Below, piece after piece: positions 21,281 to 31,719 of a stretch of DNA of 33,486 nucleotides. Each line of letters starts with the position of its first letter. The stretch's first letter is position 1. A model generated the notes under the pieces. That model was not told where the DNA came from. It searched no databases and saw only the letters and a list, made by a program, of their open reading frames with translations. The stretch comes from Xenoacremonium recifei (Eukaryota > Ascomycota > Sordariomycetes > Hypocreales > Nectriaceae), in the NCBI GenBank assembly GCA_012184525.1, contig WOFQ01000130.1, positions 1 through 33,486 on the forward strand. The letters run 5' to 3'. The position numbers and the translations under genes are program-made.

Positions 21281-23101
21281 ATGTCAGCGCGATCTAGCCT
21301 TCGACGTCCAATCCGAATCGGCAACGTTTCTGCAGCAGTTGGTGACGGTCTTGATCAAGTGTATCGCATGGTCAAGGATGGAAACGTTGATGCAATAACA
21401 GCCGATTACCTTGCAGAGTTCAACATTGCCTGGAAGGCCATCGAGCTCAAGACATCAGATCCCGAGTTTGCCGGATACGAGACCGGTTTTCTCGATCAAC
21501 TAGCTTTCCATAAGGGCGATGCTGCCCGTTTATTGGTTCAAAAGCGGGTCAAATGTGTGCACAATGGAGGAGCACTGAACCCTCGTGGCTTGGCTTTAAG
21601 AGTCGATGAATATCTTCAAAGCCTTGGCTTATATGGTGTCAAGATCGCCTGGGTCACGGGAGACGACTTGACGAAAAGCGCGCGAGAGGGATCACTTGAT
21701 TCATTGAGGCACCTAGATTACAACCGACTTCTAGGATCCGAGTCGGGTGAGATTTTGTCGGCAAATGCATATACCGGCTTGGACGGAATTCTACTCGCCC
21801 TCCAGCAAGGCGCGGATATTATCATCTGCGGTCGCTGTACAGACGATAGCCCAGTGATGGGTCTCGCCTCGTGGTGGCACGGTTGGAGTTGCGAGAGCAT
21901 AGACAGCCTTGCTGGTGCTCTCATTGCAGGCCATTTAATTGAGTGTGGTCCATACGTAACTGGAGGCAACTTTTGCGGCGCTCGAGAAATCCCCAATATC
22001 CATGATCCAGGCTTCCCAATTGCTGAAATCGGCCATGACGGTACTTTTGTCATCACCAAACCGGAGGGTAGCAATGGTGCAGTGACGGTAGACACTTGCA
22101 AGGCACAGCTTCTGTATGAAATCCAAGGGGCCTTTTACCTGAATCCCGATGTGGTTGCTGTAATCGACGAGGCAAAAGTCGAACAAATTGCCACGGACCG
22201 AGTTCAGCTCAGCAACATCAAGGGACTCAAGGCTCCTCCAACAACAAAGCTTGCAGTATGTCACCTCGGAGGGTACCAAGCTGAATTGTCGGCATTTTGT
22301 GTTGGACTTGATACCGAATTCAAGTTCAACCAGATGAAGACTGGTGTTCTATCGCGCCTGAATAAGGAGGACTTTACACTTCTCAGTATCGAGAAGTACG
22401 GATTCTCACCACCAAATCCTGCCACAGAGGCAGAAGCAACGGTTCAGATTAGAATGCTTGTTCAATCTCCAACGAAGGAGGCCATTCTTGAGTTCAAGCG
22501 TGCCATATTTTACAACGGAATCGGCGGCTTCTGCGGTCTTCATCTCCATATGGATTGGAGGACGCTCGAGCCTAGGATGTATGTCAAATACTTCCCTGCC
22601 GTTATACCCCAGACTATGGTACCAACGGCGATTCAATTTGTTGGACACAACGAACCCATCAATGTCGCTTCAAGACCTGATTCATCGTTCCTACTTGCCC
22701 TTCCTTTGCAAAAAGACTATCAACCAATGGGAGATGTGAAAGACGTCTCCCAGAGTCCCACCACCGTAAGACCTCTCGGTGACCTGGTCTTCGCCCGTTC
22801 CGGTGATAAGGGGCCAAATGCAAATGTCGGACTCTGGGTGCGTGATGAGAAATCGTGGCCATGGCTTCGAAATTATTTGACTTCTGAACGACTTATTTCT
22901 CTCCTTGGGGACGAATGGAAAGAGTCTTTCAGACTTGAAAGATGCGAGTTTCCCAACATCTGGGCTGTGCACTTCGTGATTCGAGGCATTCTCGAAGACG
23001 GAGTCAGCAGCAATAGTAGGATCGACGGATTTGGGAAGAGTATAGGAGAGTTCCTTAGAGCAAGACACGTTGACCTGCCCACAGATTTGATTAAATCATG
23101 A
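21281..23101 (+). CDS. AtuA-like (DUF1446) acyclic-terpene/acyl-CoA utilisation protein
   Basis: A single uninterrupted exon encodes 606 residues, unusual next to its intron-rich neighbours. The first ~450 residues match the AtuA/DUF1446 family (PF07287): IRIGNVSAAVGDG at the start, CVHNGGALNPRGLA near residue 91, CGRCTDDSPVMG in the middle and GGYQAELSAFCVG later. The last ~110 residues match the small AtuA C-terminal domain with LVFARSGDKGPNANVG near residue 498. Bacterial AtuA is encoded with the citronellol/geraniol degradation genes, but its exact reaction is not settled. Fungal two-domain homologues are widespread and uncharacterised. The ATG at 21281 is the only sensible start, 16 nt after an A/C-rich leader. 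Its position beside an exporter and an SDR fits catabolism of a branched or terpenoid acid, which is inference. Confidence 0.9.
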   Translation: MSARSSLRRPIRIGNVSAAVGDGLDQVYRMVKDGNVDAITADYLAEFNIAWKAIELKTSDPEFAGYETGFLDQLAFHKGDAARLLVQKRVKCVHNGGALNPRGLALRVDEYLQSLGLYGVKIAWVTGDDLTKSAREGSLDSLRHLDYNRLLGSESGEILSANAYTGLDGILLALQQGADIIICGRCTDDSPVMGLASWWHGWSCESIDSLAGALIAGHLIECGPYVTGGNFCGAREIPNIHDPGFPIAEIGHDGTFVITKPEGSNGAVTVDTCKAQLLYEIQGAFYLNPDVVAVIDEAKVEQIATDRVQLSNIKGLKAPPTTKLAVCHLGGYQAELSAFCVGLDTEFKFNQMKTGVLSRLNKEDFTLLSIEKYGFSPPNPATEAEATVQIRMLVQSPTKEAILEFKRAIFYNGIGGFCGLHLHMDWRTLEPRMYVKYFPAVIPQTMVPTAIQFVGHNEPINVASRPDSSFLLALPLQKDYQPMGDVKDVSQSPTTVRPLGDLVFARSGDKGPNANVGLWVRDEKSWPWLRNYLTSERLISLLGDEWKESFRLERCEFPNIWAVHFVIRGILEDGVSSNSRIDGFGKSIGEFLRARHVDLPTDLIKS

Positions 23102-23128
23102 AAATCACTTAAGAGTAAACCAAAAATG

Positions 23129-23134
23129 AATAAA
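23129..23134 (+). terminator. AATAAA polyadenylation signal
   Basis: AATAAA lies 28 nt after the stop codon of the AtuA-like gene, in an A-rich 3' region. Confidence 0.55.
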
Positions 23135-26064
23135 TACTAAAGTTTATTGTAAATCTTGCCTTAACTATAATTATTAATGGCTCCTTCTAGTAACCAAATA
23201 CAACTTGAAGTTTATATTTCCTTTGACAGCAGTCTTCGCCTGCGGCCGCCGGGGCGGAACCCCTGAAAGAAAAGTATGATAATTTGACCTAGAGGTCAGA
23301 CAGATATATAAATCTAGTCTGCAGCGGACCAGAGATTAATACAGTCAGCGTACTCTACCAAACTGCGTGCCGAATACAAGAATATTGCGTTGGCCTTCAT
23401 GCGCCACTGCTACAGCTTGTTCACCCCTCCTCAACTATCAGGTCCCAAATAAAACATTACTATAATAAGATCTACATAGATAAGAGGCATCGCACTTAGC
23501 TGTGGAGGATGAATAAGAGAGCTGCCTTGTGGCCCGGTCATAATTGTCGTTGTATTCATGTTCTTCGTATAATACTTGAAATGCCGTACAAGACTCGCTA
23601 AAACGGAACTCACACCGGTCGAACCCCCTAATTAAAATAACCCTTAAGTGAGAATTAATTGTTGGTAGGGTTAGTCGATGACTATAATAGTTGCAAGGTT
23701 TCACAATCCGAGCAGCCAATTTTCCATGTCCAGGGAATTGCGGCGAGGATACTATTTTTACCGGCGATATCCCCAGAAAGTCGAGATTGTGGTAATGCAG
23801 GCGGTTTTATTGTTTCGTCGTGGAGAATAAATTCTTACAGTCAAGTAGCTCTGCAATATCGCGAAGCTTCCAGATTTCCCTGCTGATGATCGTATGGATG
23901 TCTTGGCTCGAATGCAGTTTTGGAAGCGCATGGGGTACTTTATCAGTAATCCTGAAAAGTCTTAGATATTCCAATAAATGATACTCCGTGGTATATCTTC
24001 ATTACTCCAACAGCTGACCTCTGTGAATATTTCCTCGTCTCGCGTACTGACTATACTCGTGTTCTTCAGAGCGTCTCCTGCAAGCTGGGTTAGGATACAT
24101 CCTGGAGGAGAGCGGTGATGCCCTACCAAAGCTTCTTCGCTACTGATCTCAATATCGTGGTGCTGAAATATTTTCAGAGCGAGTGCGTACGACATGTCCA
24201 TCCGCTTCTCACTATCAAGTCGATGACGACCTAACTCGGATCTTGCACCGCAGATCGATGGGTTTGCCTGTAGTTCGACAGGAGTTCGACAGGAAACGAG
24301 TAGATAGCTTAGTAGTGGACTCCTTGTGCGAACCAGGATAAGAGCGAATATTGAACAGGCAACGACGAAGCATCCAGATGTGCAGCAAATCTTCGGTGAT
24401 GAGGGCCGTCGAGGATTTAGGAATGTACCAGGAAGTCCAATCCAAGCCAAAGGGGCTGAGAAATCCATAAATATTACAGAATCTATACGATACCGGAGGC
24501 CTTTAGTACCGTGCTGTATATGTCTCTCTCTGTTACCTAAGGTTGTTAGCTAAAGCCGCGCATTTAAAGGAGTGTTGTTTCAGTCAGATCAACATTCTCT
24601 GCCCATAGTCTGTGAATAAAGAGGGCTTCAGTATGCACCAACTCTTGGTGTCCATTCAAGTTGTGGGCTTAGCTCAGACGATTTCATCCCTGTTTGCACC
24701 GGCATAGCGGAAGTCAACTTCAAGCCTCCATGCTTCGTACCCTGGGTCTCCAAACTCCATAATGTAACTGCAATAGTGTTCACTCCATAATAATTCATAA
24801 TTCCCTCTGGACTGGGAATGAGAAGTGAGGGCCAAGATACGGGATGAACTTGCCAAACTGGTTCCCGTTCATATAAATCTAAACACGGTGCGCCCCAACT
24901 CAGGCAGCGTTGTTTGCAAATGTCAGTGCCAATGGTATATCATATCCATCTTGCATATGAATATGGCATCCCTTTCGTCATCGGATAATGTTGAGTCCAA
25001 ACACGTAAACAGAACTCATGAGTCTCACTGGATGTGCTGTACAGAATGAGCACTGTCTTTCGGGCGTTGCTCTTCATTGTATAAGGTCTAAGTTCTGTGT
25101 CCTGTTTCCTGTAACCGGCCAAGCCCGCCTTAGTCATCATACCAGCCTCCTCATTTTTTCTCAACACTGCGAAGTGGCCAAAGGGGGCTGACCAAGCCGG
25201 GGAGTAGTCAGATACAGAGTAAGTGCGCTAACCTACTCCTCTCCTACCGGAGTAGTCAGATTTTAATGGCTGTGCTAGTTAGCCTGCAACATGGATTCGA
25301 TTCCTTCAAGCTGACATCTCGGGTAATCGGCACAAAATCAGAAGATAATTCCACAGCGTCGTAATAAAAGTCTGTTGATTAATTTATGTCTCTTCTCGGG
25401 CCTCGTCATAAAAGTGATTTACATATCCAAAATATCTCATAGATTTCCGCTGTCGAATCAGGAACACCATTAATCCCTTATTACTCCGTTTGGTGCGCAG
25501 GTATAACGTGCGTCGATGCCCTCCACTTAGCGCGTTTACAAAGGAATCCTCAAGATCACGTTGCAATCATTAATGCACTTAAGGCGAGACTTGGCTATCT
25601 ACCCAAGTGGGTCACTAACCCATGTCAAAGTTCCAGTATGAGACGCTATAGATTAAATCACTCTATTTAATAACTTGTCTTCGGTGTTGCCTTGTGTGTT
25701 GGCAAGCATTTCCAGCCATTTTACTCTGCACGTGGCGACGTGGTAGAAGTGAGAGATATCAGGGGACTGAAAAGAGCTGCCGCATGTCGCATAGTCTGAC
25801 TCAAGTTATACAAGGTGCAGTATGACTTTTAACCCTCCAATTTAGATAATTAACTCCTCGGCGGATTACTCGTGCCGTATTAATATCGAAGCGAGCAATC
25901 TCTGACAAGGAAAGGATGGCTCAATTCTTGTATAAGAGCCGTGTTTTTGTTTCTCAACTTTGTCGATCTTTTCCGACACTACAGTAACTTCACATTCTAG
26001 TATTCCTTCATTTAGTATATACCTTCTTAAATCTTGATATCAAACTTCTAGTCACTCTTTAAAT
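23135..26064. other. long gene-poor stretch
   Basis: Nearly 3 kb without a gene I can support. A GC-rich island (GCCTGCGGCCGCCGGGGCGG) near 23239-23258 contrasts with its AT-rich surroundings. An 11-bp tandem duplication (AGTTCGACAGG twice) lies at 24272-24293. The element GGAGTAGTCAGAT occurs twice between about 25199 and 25261. Minus-strand open stretches at 23962-24468 and 24674-24856 show no clear family. The last few hundred bases are the GH128 promoter. Confidence 0.45.
25931..25936 (+). promoter_or_regulatory. TATA box of the GH128 gene
   Basis: TATAAG lies 134 bp upstream of the ATG. It is followed by a pyrimidine-rich leader (CTCAACTTTGTCGATC and onward), a common arrangement in well-expressed fungal genes. 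Confidence 0.45.
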
Positions 26065-26952
26065 ATGAAAACCGTCCTCATCCCACTCATAGCCACTGCT
26101 GGCCTCGTAGCGGCCTCGTCTCATGGTCACCTGTCAGCGCACCGAGAGGTTCGTCGAGAGTCTCAGCGAGACGTCCAACGACGGTCTGACGCACCGTATG
26201 GCGACAAGAAGGGCCTTGCTTACAATAACGGAGCTATCACTAGCGTCTTGTCCACTTCCGGATCTGCCACATGGGCATATAACTGGGGTACAGCTTTAGA
26301 CGCTCCCTTGTTTCAGCAGATCCCTATGATGTGGGGTCCAGGGAGTGAAGGAGATGCAGCTGGATGTCTCGCTGATGTTCAATCTGGAAGCCCTTGGGTT
26401 CTGGGCTACAACGAGCCAGACGAAACCATTGCTAATGGGGGTTGTGCGCAAACGCCCCAGCAGGCCTATGATGCATGGGGTGATGATATGTTCCAGTTCG
26501 TCGACGCGGGGGCCCAATTAGTTTGTCCTGCTGTTACTTCATGGGATACGACTGATGGGGCAACCGGAGGCCCTTCGGGTCTGACGTGGTTGAGTGAGTT
26601 TGCCAGCATCGGCAACAACCCATCACAGTTCAAGTGCAGCGCCCAGGCTCTTCACTGGTACGGAACGGACGGACAGACGGCTGCTGAACAAGCCGATTCG
26701 TTTATCAGCTATATTGAATCTGCAGCAAGCACTGTCAACTCCATCTTTGGAACAACCATGCTCATCTGGGTTACTGAGTTTTCACCGCTACCGACGGACG
26801 ATCTCCAGCTCATGGCCGACTTCTTGGCCATCGTTCAGCCATGGCTGGATTCTCAGGATTATATCGATCGCTATAGCCCCTTCATGGCAGACTACTTCGT
26901 TACTGATGGTGCTCTAAATGTTGCTGGAATCGCGTTTGTTGACGACTCATAG
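26065..26952 (+). CDS. secreted glycoside hydrolase family 128 protein (Asl1-like)
   Basis: An intronless 295-residue protein of the GH128 / alkali-sensitive-linkage family (PF11790), endo-beta-1,3-glucanases acting on fungal cell-wall or environmental glucan. Residues 1-18 form a signal peptide (MKTVLIPLIATAGLVAAS). A short arginine-rich pro-segment ends in RR at 39-40, a likely Kex2 site. The mature (beta/alpha)8 domain starts at KKGLAYNN. Catalytic candidates are Glu117 in LGYNEPDE (acid/base) and Glu238 in WVTEFSP (nucleophile), with HWYG at 197-200 also typical. The length matches single-domain family members; there is no carbohydrate-binding module or GPI signal. It is probably independent of the metabolic cluster to its left: a 3-kb gap separates them and the role is different. 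Confidence 0.92.
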   Translation: MKTVLIPLIATAGLVAASSHGHLSAHREVRRESQRDVQRRSDAPYGDKKGLAYNNGAITSVLSTSGSATWAYNWGTALDAPLFQQIPMMWGPGSEGDAAGCLADVQSGSPWVLGYNEPDETIANGGCAQTPQQAYDAWGDDMFQFVDAGAQLVCPAVTSWDTTDGATGGPSGLTWLSEFASIGNNPSQFKCSAQALHWYGTDGQTAAEQADSFISYIESAASTVNSIFGTTMLIWVTEFSPLPTDDLQLMADFLAIVQPWLDSQDYIDRYSPFMADYFVTDGALNVAGIAFVDDS

Positions 26953-27005
26953 AGACGATGGGGTGGATGGATAGGAAGCGCTGAAGTAAGGCCTATAGAA
27001 ATAGG

Positions 27006-27011
27006 AATAAA
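27006..27011 (+). terminator. AATAAA polyadenylation signal
   Basis: AATAAA lies 54 nt after the GH128 stop codon in an A-rich 3' UTR. Confidence 0.55.
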
Positions 27012-28023
27012 TTAATAACACAAGTAGATGGGCCAATAACCCACCAAAGCAATCGGTCAGTGAAGGTTCAAGTTAACCTGGCTAACATGGCCCTGTAACC
27101 CTAAGCTTAACAACATTCCCCTACCTTTTCCACCCCTCTCGTCTATGTTAATTATGTTCTCAGCTAGCTACCGAGCACGACAGAGGCCTAGTCAATGCTC
27201 CTAAAGTACTAGATATATGCTCAGATTCGGCCCGGGGTACATTTGCCGTTCTACCCTAGAACAACAGATAAAACAAGAAATACACAGAAGAAGCTTTTAA
27301 TTGTTTTTTAGTTGTTTAAAAATAACTCAGCCTTATAGCCCGATCCACATAACAACTGCCAAATTGAATATGTCCAGTACTCTGGGTCCTTTCAGCATGG
27401 ACATTACTCTTGTACATTCAGACCAGTTCTGGTCCAAAGCTTTTCATGTACCCAGTCTACGATGAGGATATCGGGGTTCTCAGAATCACGTAATAGTAGT
27501 CGGGGTGATTCTTTCTATTGAAAGAGTCAAATCCTGATCCTGGCTAAGGCCCTCATCGTCATCGCAATCTGACAGCCGAGGCACTACACCCCGAAGGCAC
27601 ACATGCCTGTTTGGCAGACTTCAAGGTGGCATTTCCAGCTTATGCCAGAATAGGATATATTTTTGTTGAGCTAACTGAGTAAGGTCTGAGAGAAATGATA
27701 AAACCCAGAAGCTAGTTCTACTTTGGCCAGGCAAGATTTCAGGTAAGAATATATCAAAAATTCACTATACCTTTATTCTACTTATATTTCACGCGCTGAT
27801 CCGTTCTTGACGATGGTACCCTATTCTTGGAGGCCTCCAGTCCGGTCTCGGTAGATAATCAGGCGGAGTAAGCTGCTTTCGAGATTTCTCTGTCCCCTCA
27901 CTTAATTAATATCAACCCCCTATGATGTTTCTTTTGTCTCTGCACCTCTCAAGCATTCATGCTCTTTAACGCACTTGTAATTGCGTTCTAACACAAGGCC
28001 CGCTACCATTCTTTACTTCGAAA
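27012..28023. other. intergenic, no gene seen
   Basis: About 1 kb between the GH128 gene and the tautomerase remnant. All frames are broken by frequent stops, and I see no repeat or RNA gene. Confidence 0.5.
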
Positions 28024-28545
28024 ATGCCCTTTTATGAAGTTTATCACTCCTACCCACTATCTGACGAACAGCGGCAGCTTATTGCTCGCTCCATGATTGA
28101 CCTTCACTGCGCTGCCTTTGCCACGCCATCTCTTTGTGCACATACAATTTATCGCCTATAATATCGATGATGGAACTTATTTGATGGCGGGAAAGCCACG
28201 AACTGCCAACTCAAATCGCATTGTCGGAGTGGTACGAACCTTTCCTGCCCGCTCTAAATCAGACTTTGATATACTTGCTGTAAAGATCGAGAAATAATGC
28301 CCTCAAAGGAACAGGAGATCGAGATGCCCAACGATTACTATTGGTTACCTTTTTACCTATTAACTACTCGCGAAGGGGGGTTAGTGATATTAGAAGCTGG
28401 TTCAGAGTGGGTGTGGTTAAAGCGGCAGCTACCTTACATCGAACAGAAGAATATTGAAGGTTCTCCGGACTTTAGAGATCTACTCCAAGAGTTGCATCAG
28501 CGAGAGGATCTTAAGAGCTTGTTGGAATATATTGTGGATTCCTGA
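28024..28545 (+). pseudogene. frameshifted cis-CaaD-like tautomerase
   Basis: The product matches the fungal tautomerase group related to cis-3-chloroacrylic acid dehalogenase (Tautomerase_3). The initiator Met is followed by Pro, the catalytic N-terminal residue of this superfamily, in MPFYEVYHSYPLSDEQR. The first frame covers 28024 to about 28125 (through CAAFATPS) and then meets a TAA at 28159-28161. The homologous sequence continues in the next frame as FVHIQFIAYNIDDGTY and NRIVGVVRTFPARS up to a TAA at 28295-28297. A third frame, 28297-28545, carries the family's C-terminal helix region (VWLKRQLPYIEQ and onward). No GT-AG introns can rescue the two shifts, so about 160 residues are encoded in three pieces. 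The N-terminal Pro and the central Arg are still present, so decay is recent. Confidence 0.75.
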
Positions 28546-29430
28546 TAACCGGTGTAGTTTATGAGCTTTTTAACAACCTTATACTATTACTTGTTGTTTC
28601 ATAGCAGAGAAAAGGCAACGGGCTCTCAGAATTATTATGATGTAGAGCAACAGAATTCAGCAATGTATGACTATGGAGGTTGAGGTCCTGTAAGTCCATT
28701 GCACTATCGCTCAGTAACCTCAGCACTCGTAGCGAAGTACACACAAACACGAGTCGATTTGCTATATACACCTTCCGTCTTCGCCTCGATACTATATCAA
28801 ACCGTTTCCCCGCGACTCAGACTGACTTTACTAACCGATCAATTGTATCTCCCCTTGTTGTAACATCCCATGTAATGCTGTTTCCAATGGGCGAGAGAAT
28901 TTTTGGGCCCCTCCCGCTTGAATCCCCAGTTTGCTTTGCGATTCATTTTATTGTCGTCTAAAGATCGAGATGAGTACGTGGAACACCGGTGTATTTGATA
29001 AGTGACGAAACTGCCTTCCAAAATAGGGAAAAGTGTCCCGAGCTCGGCCACAGTCTTATTGACATAATATAGTGAAGTAGCGAGTTGTTGGTTCTACTTA
29101 ATGGTCCAGAACTCAGCTCACCATTGTCGCTAAATGACACAGCTGAGCAATGTAACCATGGCAAGTGTATAGCATGCCTATGACTGGTCGCTGCAGCGAA
29201 TTCTATTCTAGATATGGAATCTAACAGTGGAGTCAGTTCTCTATCTAAATGAATTTTATAAGCAGCCAGACAGGCCGTGTGTATTTATGATCTCTAGATA
29301 ATCACTTAAGTGTCTCTCGCCAGGAGTCGCATCTTGGTTTTACTATCTAGAGTCCTAATCACTAAGACAGTAGTTATATGTCAGCACCTAGCTTTAATAA
29401 ATCTCGTCTATTCTCTTTAGTATTCATAGC
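28546..29430. other. intergenic, no gene supported
   Basis: Short open stretches on both strands have no recognised motif or splice structure. The composition is ordinary spacer. Confidence 0.45.
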
Positions 29431-29760
29431 TTAATCTCCATAGATTAGTGTCTGCAGGTTAATAATCTCCATGGATTAATCTCTGCAAAGTTAATCTCCA
29501 TAGAATGATCTCTGCAAAGTAGTAATCTCTATGGATTGATCTCCATGAATTAATCTCTGTAGAGTCTCCATAGATTAGTCTCCGTGGGGTCTCCATGGAT
29601 TGGTCTCCATAAGTCTCTATGGATTGGTCTCTTTAGAGCCTCCATGGATTGGTCTCTATGAAATATTCACCACAGTCAATCTTATAGATTGGCCTTCATA
29701 ATTGTCTTTTTATGTTTGCTTCTAGGAATTGCTTTCTGGAGATTACTCTCCATAGAATAA
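29431..29760. repeat. degenerate tandem array of TCTCCATGGATT units
   Basis: Around a dozen imperfect copies of a ~25-30 bp unit follow head to tail. Each combines TCTCCATGGATT (variants CATAGATT, CTATGGATT) with ATTGGTCTCC or AATCTCTGCAAAG. Copies differ by substitutions and small length changes, mostly C-to-T and G-to-A, as expected for an old minisatellite or RIP-mutated repeat. The core CCATGG is palindromic. No coding potential. Confidence 0.75.
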
Positions 29761-30066
29761 ATTACAATGGCAGCGTTTTGATGTCAAAGGAGACCTCATA
29801 ATAGTTGATATGTCTCTAGCTCATTCCCTTTCGGAATGAAGACACCGCCGTAACTCAGCTAATCAGAACATCAAACTCTATCTCGGTCGCGTATAGTAAA
29901 CTCCAGAAGGTTGATAAGTGTTGGAAAAGGGTTCTCTGCACCTCTCCTGACTCTCGTCGATACCAGCTACAGTTCTGGTAGGTTTAAACGTATATTTTCC
30001 ACTGACACCGTCATTTCACTGCGTCTCATGCGATACCATGCCAATCCAGTCACACTTTTCCACCGA

Positions 30067-31719
30067 TCAATTTGCATCGGTCATTGGTGGTGCTGCAAGA
30101 TTCAACACGTGCACCCTATACCATGGCCAGAAAACCTGCAGGCACCACTTTCTCAGTCGACGAATACCAGCAATCGCTTGAAAGACTTTCAACGGGGTTT
30201 GAGTTGATCCAAAAGTACTACCAGTCCATAGAGTCTGCGCACAGATTAGTCTACTCTTTCCCAATACAGCAAAAGATACAGCATAACCTACCGTCCTGCG
30301 ATTTCGATAAGTAGTTGCCACAAACTTCCATTCATGCCCATGAACCACAATTCCGGGAATAAACTGGAGTTCTCGTAAATTGTCTTTCGCAAGATCGGAC
30401 AAACAACGCCATTGTGCCGAGTGCCACACACCCATTTGAAGTCTTACTTTCTGCTCAGAGTCGCCACTTCGCTTGGTTTCCAGACTCACAGAGATTGGAC
30501 GGTGTCGTAATGGCGGGAAACTTGTGTGGTTGATCGAATTCTCGTGTCTTGTCCGGCGGACAGCCACCGCTTCTGTTTGAGCATCTGGCTCCTTATCTGG
30601 GTCTAGATAGAACACGTAATCGACTTGTTTCCCTGGAATGTTGTCAATGCGATATGCTGGGATTATCTTCGCGGTAATACTGCAGCAAAATTCATCAGTG
30701 AAGTTCCCAAGCACGCTTTGATTGAACATAGTGGAGGCCAGGGTCTTCAATTAATGTGCAGCGGCTATAAGAATGCTTTGTTTGGACGGAATGAGTCTAC
30801 TCACCAAGGACAGAACCCGTCGAGACTAAGCCCACGGGAATGGCTGCCAAAGAACGCCGCCTGTAGTACAGGGGGTGTGAACCAAGTTATTCCACCCAGC
30901 TTCGTCTTGTTCCATGTCGTGACAGTCCTTAGCATCTCTTACCAGCTGCAAAATTTGGTCCAACTTGAGCTCGTGCCAGTCTGAGCCACTCATCTGGCCT
31001 GAATCAGCAACCCTTTCAAGCTCTGTGGTAGGCACGGCAACATCATCATCCATGAACACGCCAGTATGAAAAAGAGAAAAGGTTCGCGATGATGGCTTCA
31101 GGCGTGAGATTTCGGGCTATCATGAGCAAGTTTAGGGTCAGCCAAGAAATGCAAGTTCAATGGACTGGTAGTATACCTCGAGATACCTAGGAACAACATG
31201 ACTCCCTGTAGCAAGGGCTTCCATCTCGATATATAGCTCTGCCAGAGAAATGGGGATTTCAGGATCGTCCACATCTAGCTGCTTTCGTTCAACTCCATCA
31301 GGGGATAGCTCAAGAGCAGAAAACAATTTGCTTGGAGATGAATGATGGGACATATGGCTGCTTCCGTGAGAGAGTGAAGACGTATCAGACTCTATAAGTG
31401 ATGGAGCTTTGCGGGGCATTCTCTGGGTTGGTGTTCGTTCGTCCACAGGGGAATCATCGGTCTGTCGATCGAGACGAGGTCTCTTGGACGAGGTTTCCGG
31501 CGGCATGTCTTCTTCTTGCGTGTATGGCGATCGATTGTTGTCTTGAGGTTCGAGCTGCGAAAGGGGCGGCGATAACGGGTGACGCGAGTCACGACGGTGC
31601 CGTTTTCTCGAGACACGCCTGCACTGGTGTTGTTTGATCGCAGGAAACGGGAAGGGAGAGGATATATCGTCGGCTGTGCTCTCAAGCCAGTTCCATACCA
31701 GCTCGTCAACGGTGTTCAT
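30067..31719 (-). CDS. PD-(D/E)XK nuclease-like protein, probably frameshifted
   Basis: This matches the fungal PD-(D/E)XK nuclease-like family (PDDEXK_12), large in plant-pathogenic ascomycetes and of unknown role. Exon 1 (31719-31177) encodes a low-complexity Ser/Arg/Pro-rich N-terminus with RKRHRRDSR and SSKRPRLDR, possible nuclear signals. A 60-nt intron (31176-31117) then gives RYLEPEISRLK. The next block reads to WNNLVHTP (about 30900), where one extra C in a run of five breaks the frame: with four Cs it would continue VLQAAFFGSHSRG. The catalytic core follows: VDY at 30624-30616, SLETKRSG with the ExK pair at 30480-30472, then LQMGVWHSAQW, FIPGIVVHGHEW and FGSTQTPLKVFQAI. A 57-nt intron (30291-30235) before TLWTGSTFGSTQ is likely because the family lacks that insert. 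The exon between about 30870 and 30690 is uncertain. Core residues are intact. Confidence 0.65.

Noticed and set aside
23962..24468. 168-codon minus-strand open stretch
   Set aside because: Low-quality composition, no motif, and a similarly long frame overlaps it on the same strand.
25260..25310. tRNA-like B-box (ATTCGATTCC)
   Set aside because: No matching A-box or cloverleaf arms could be drawn around it.
29431..29760. Repeat array considered as CRISPR
   Set aside because: Units are contiguous and degenerate with no unique spacers, and the genome is eukaryotic.
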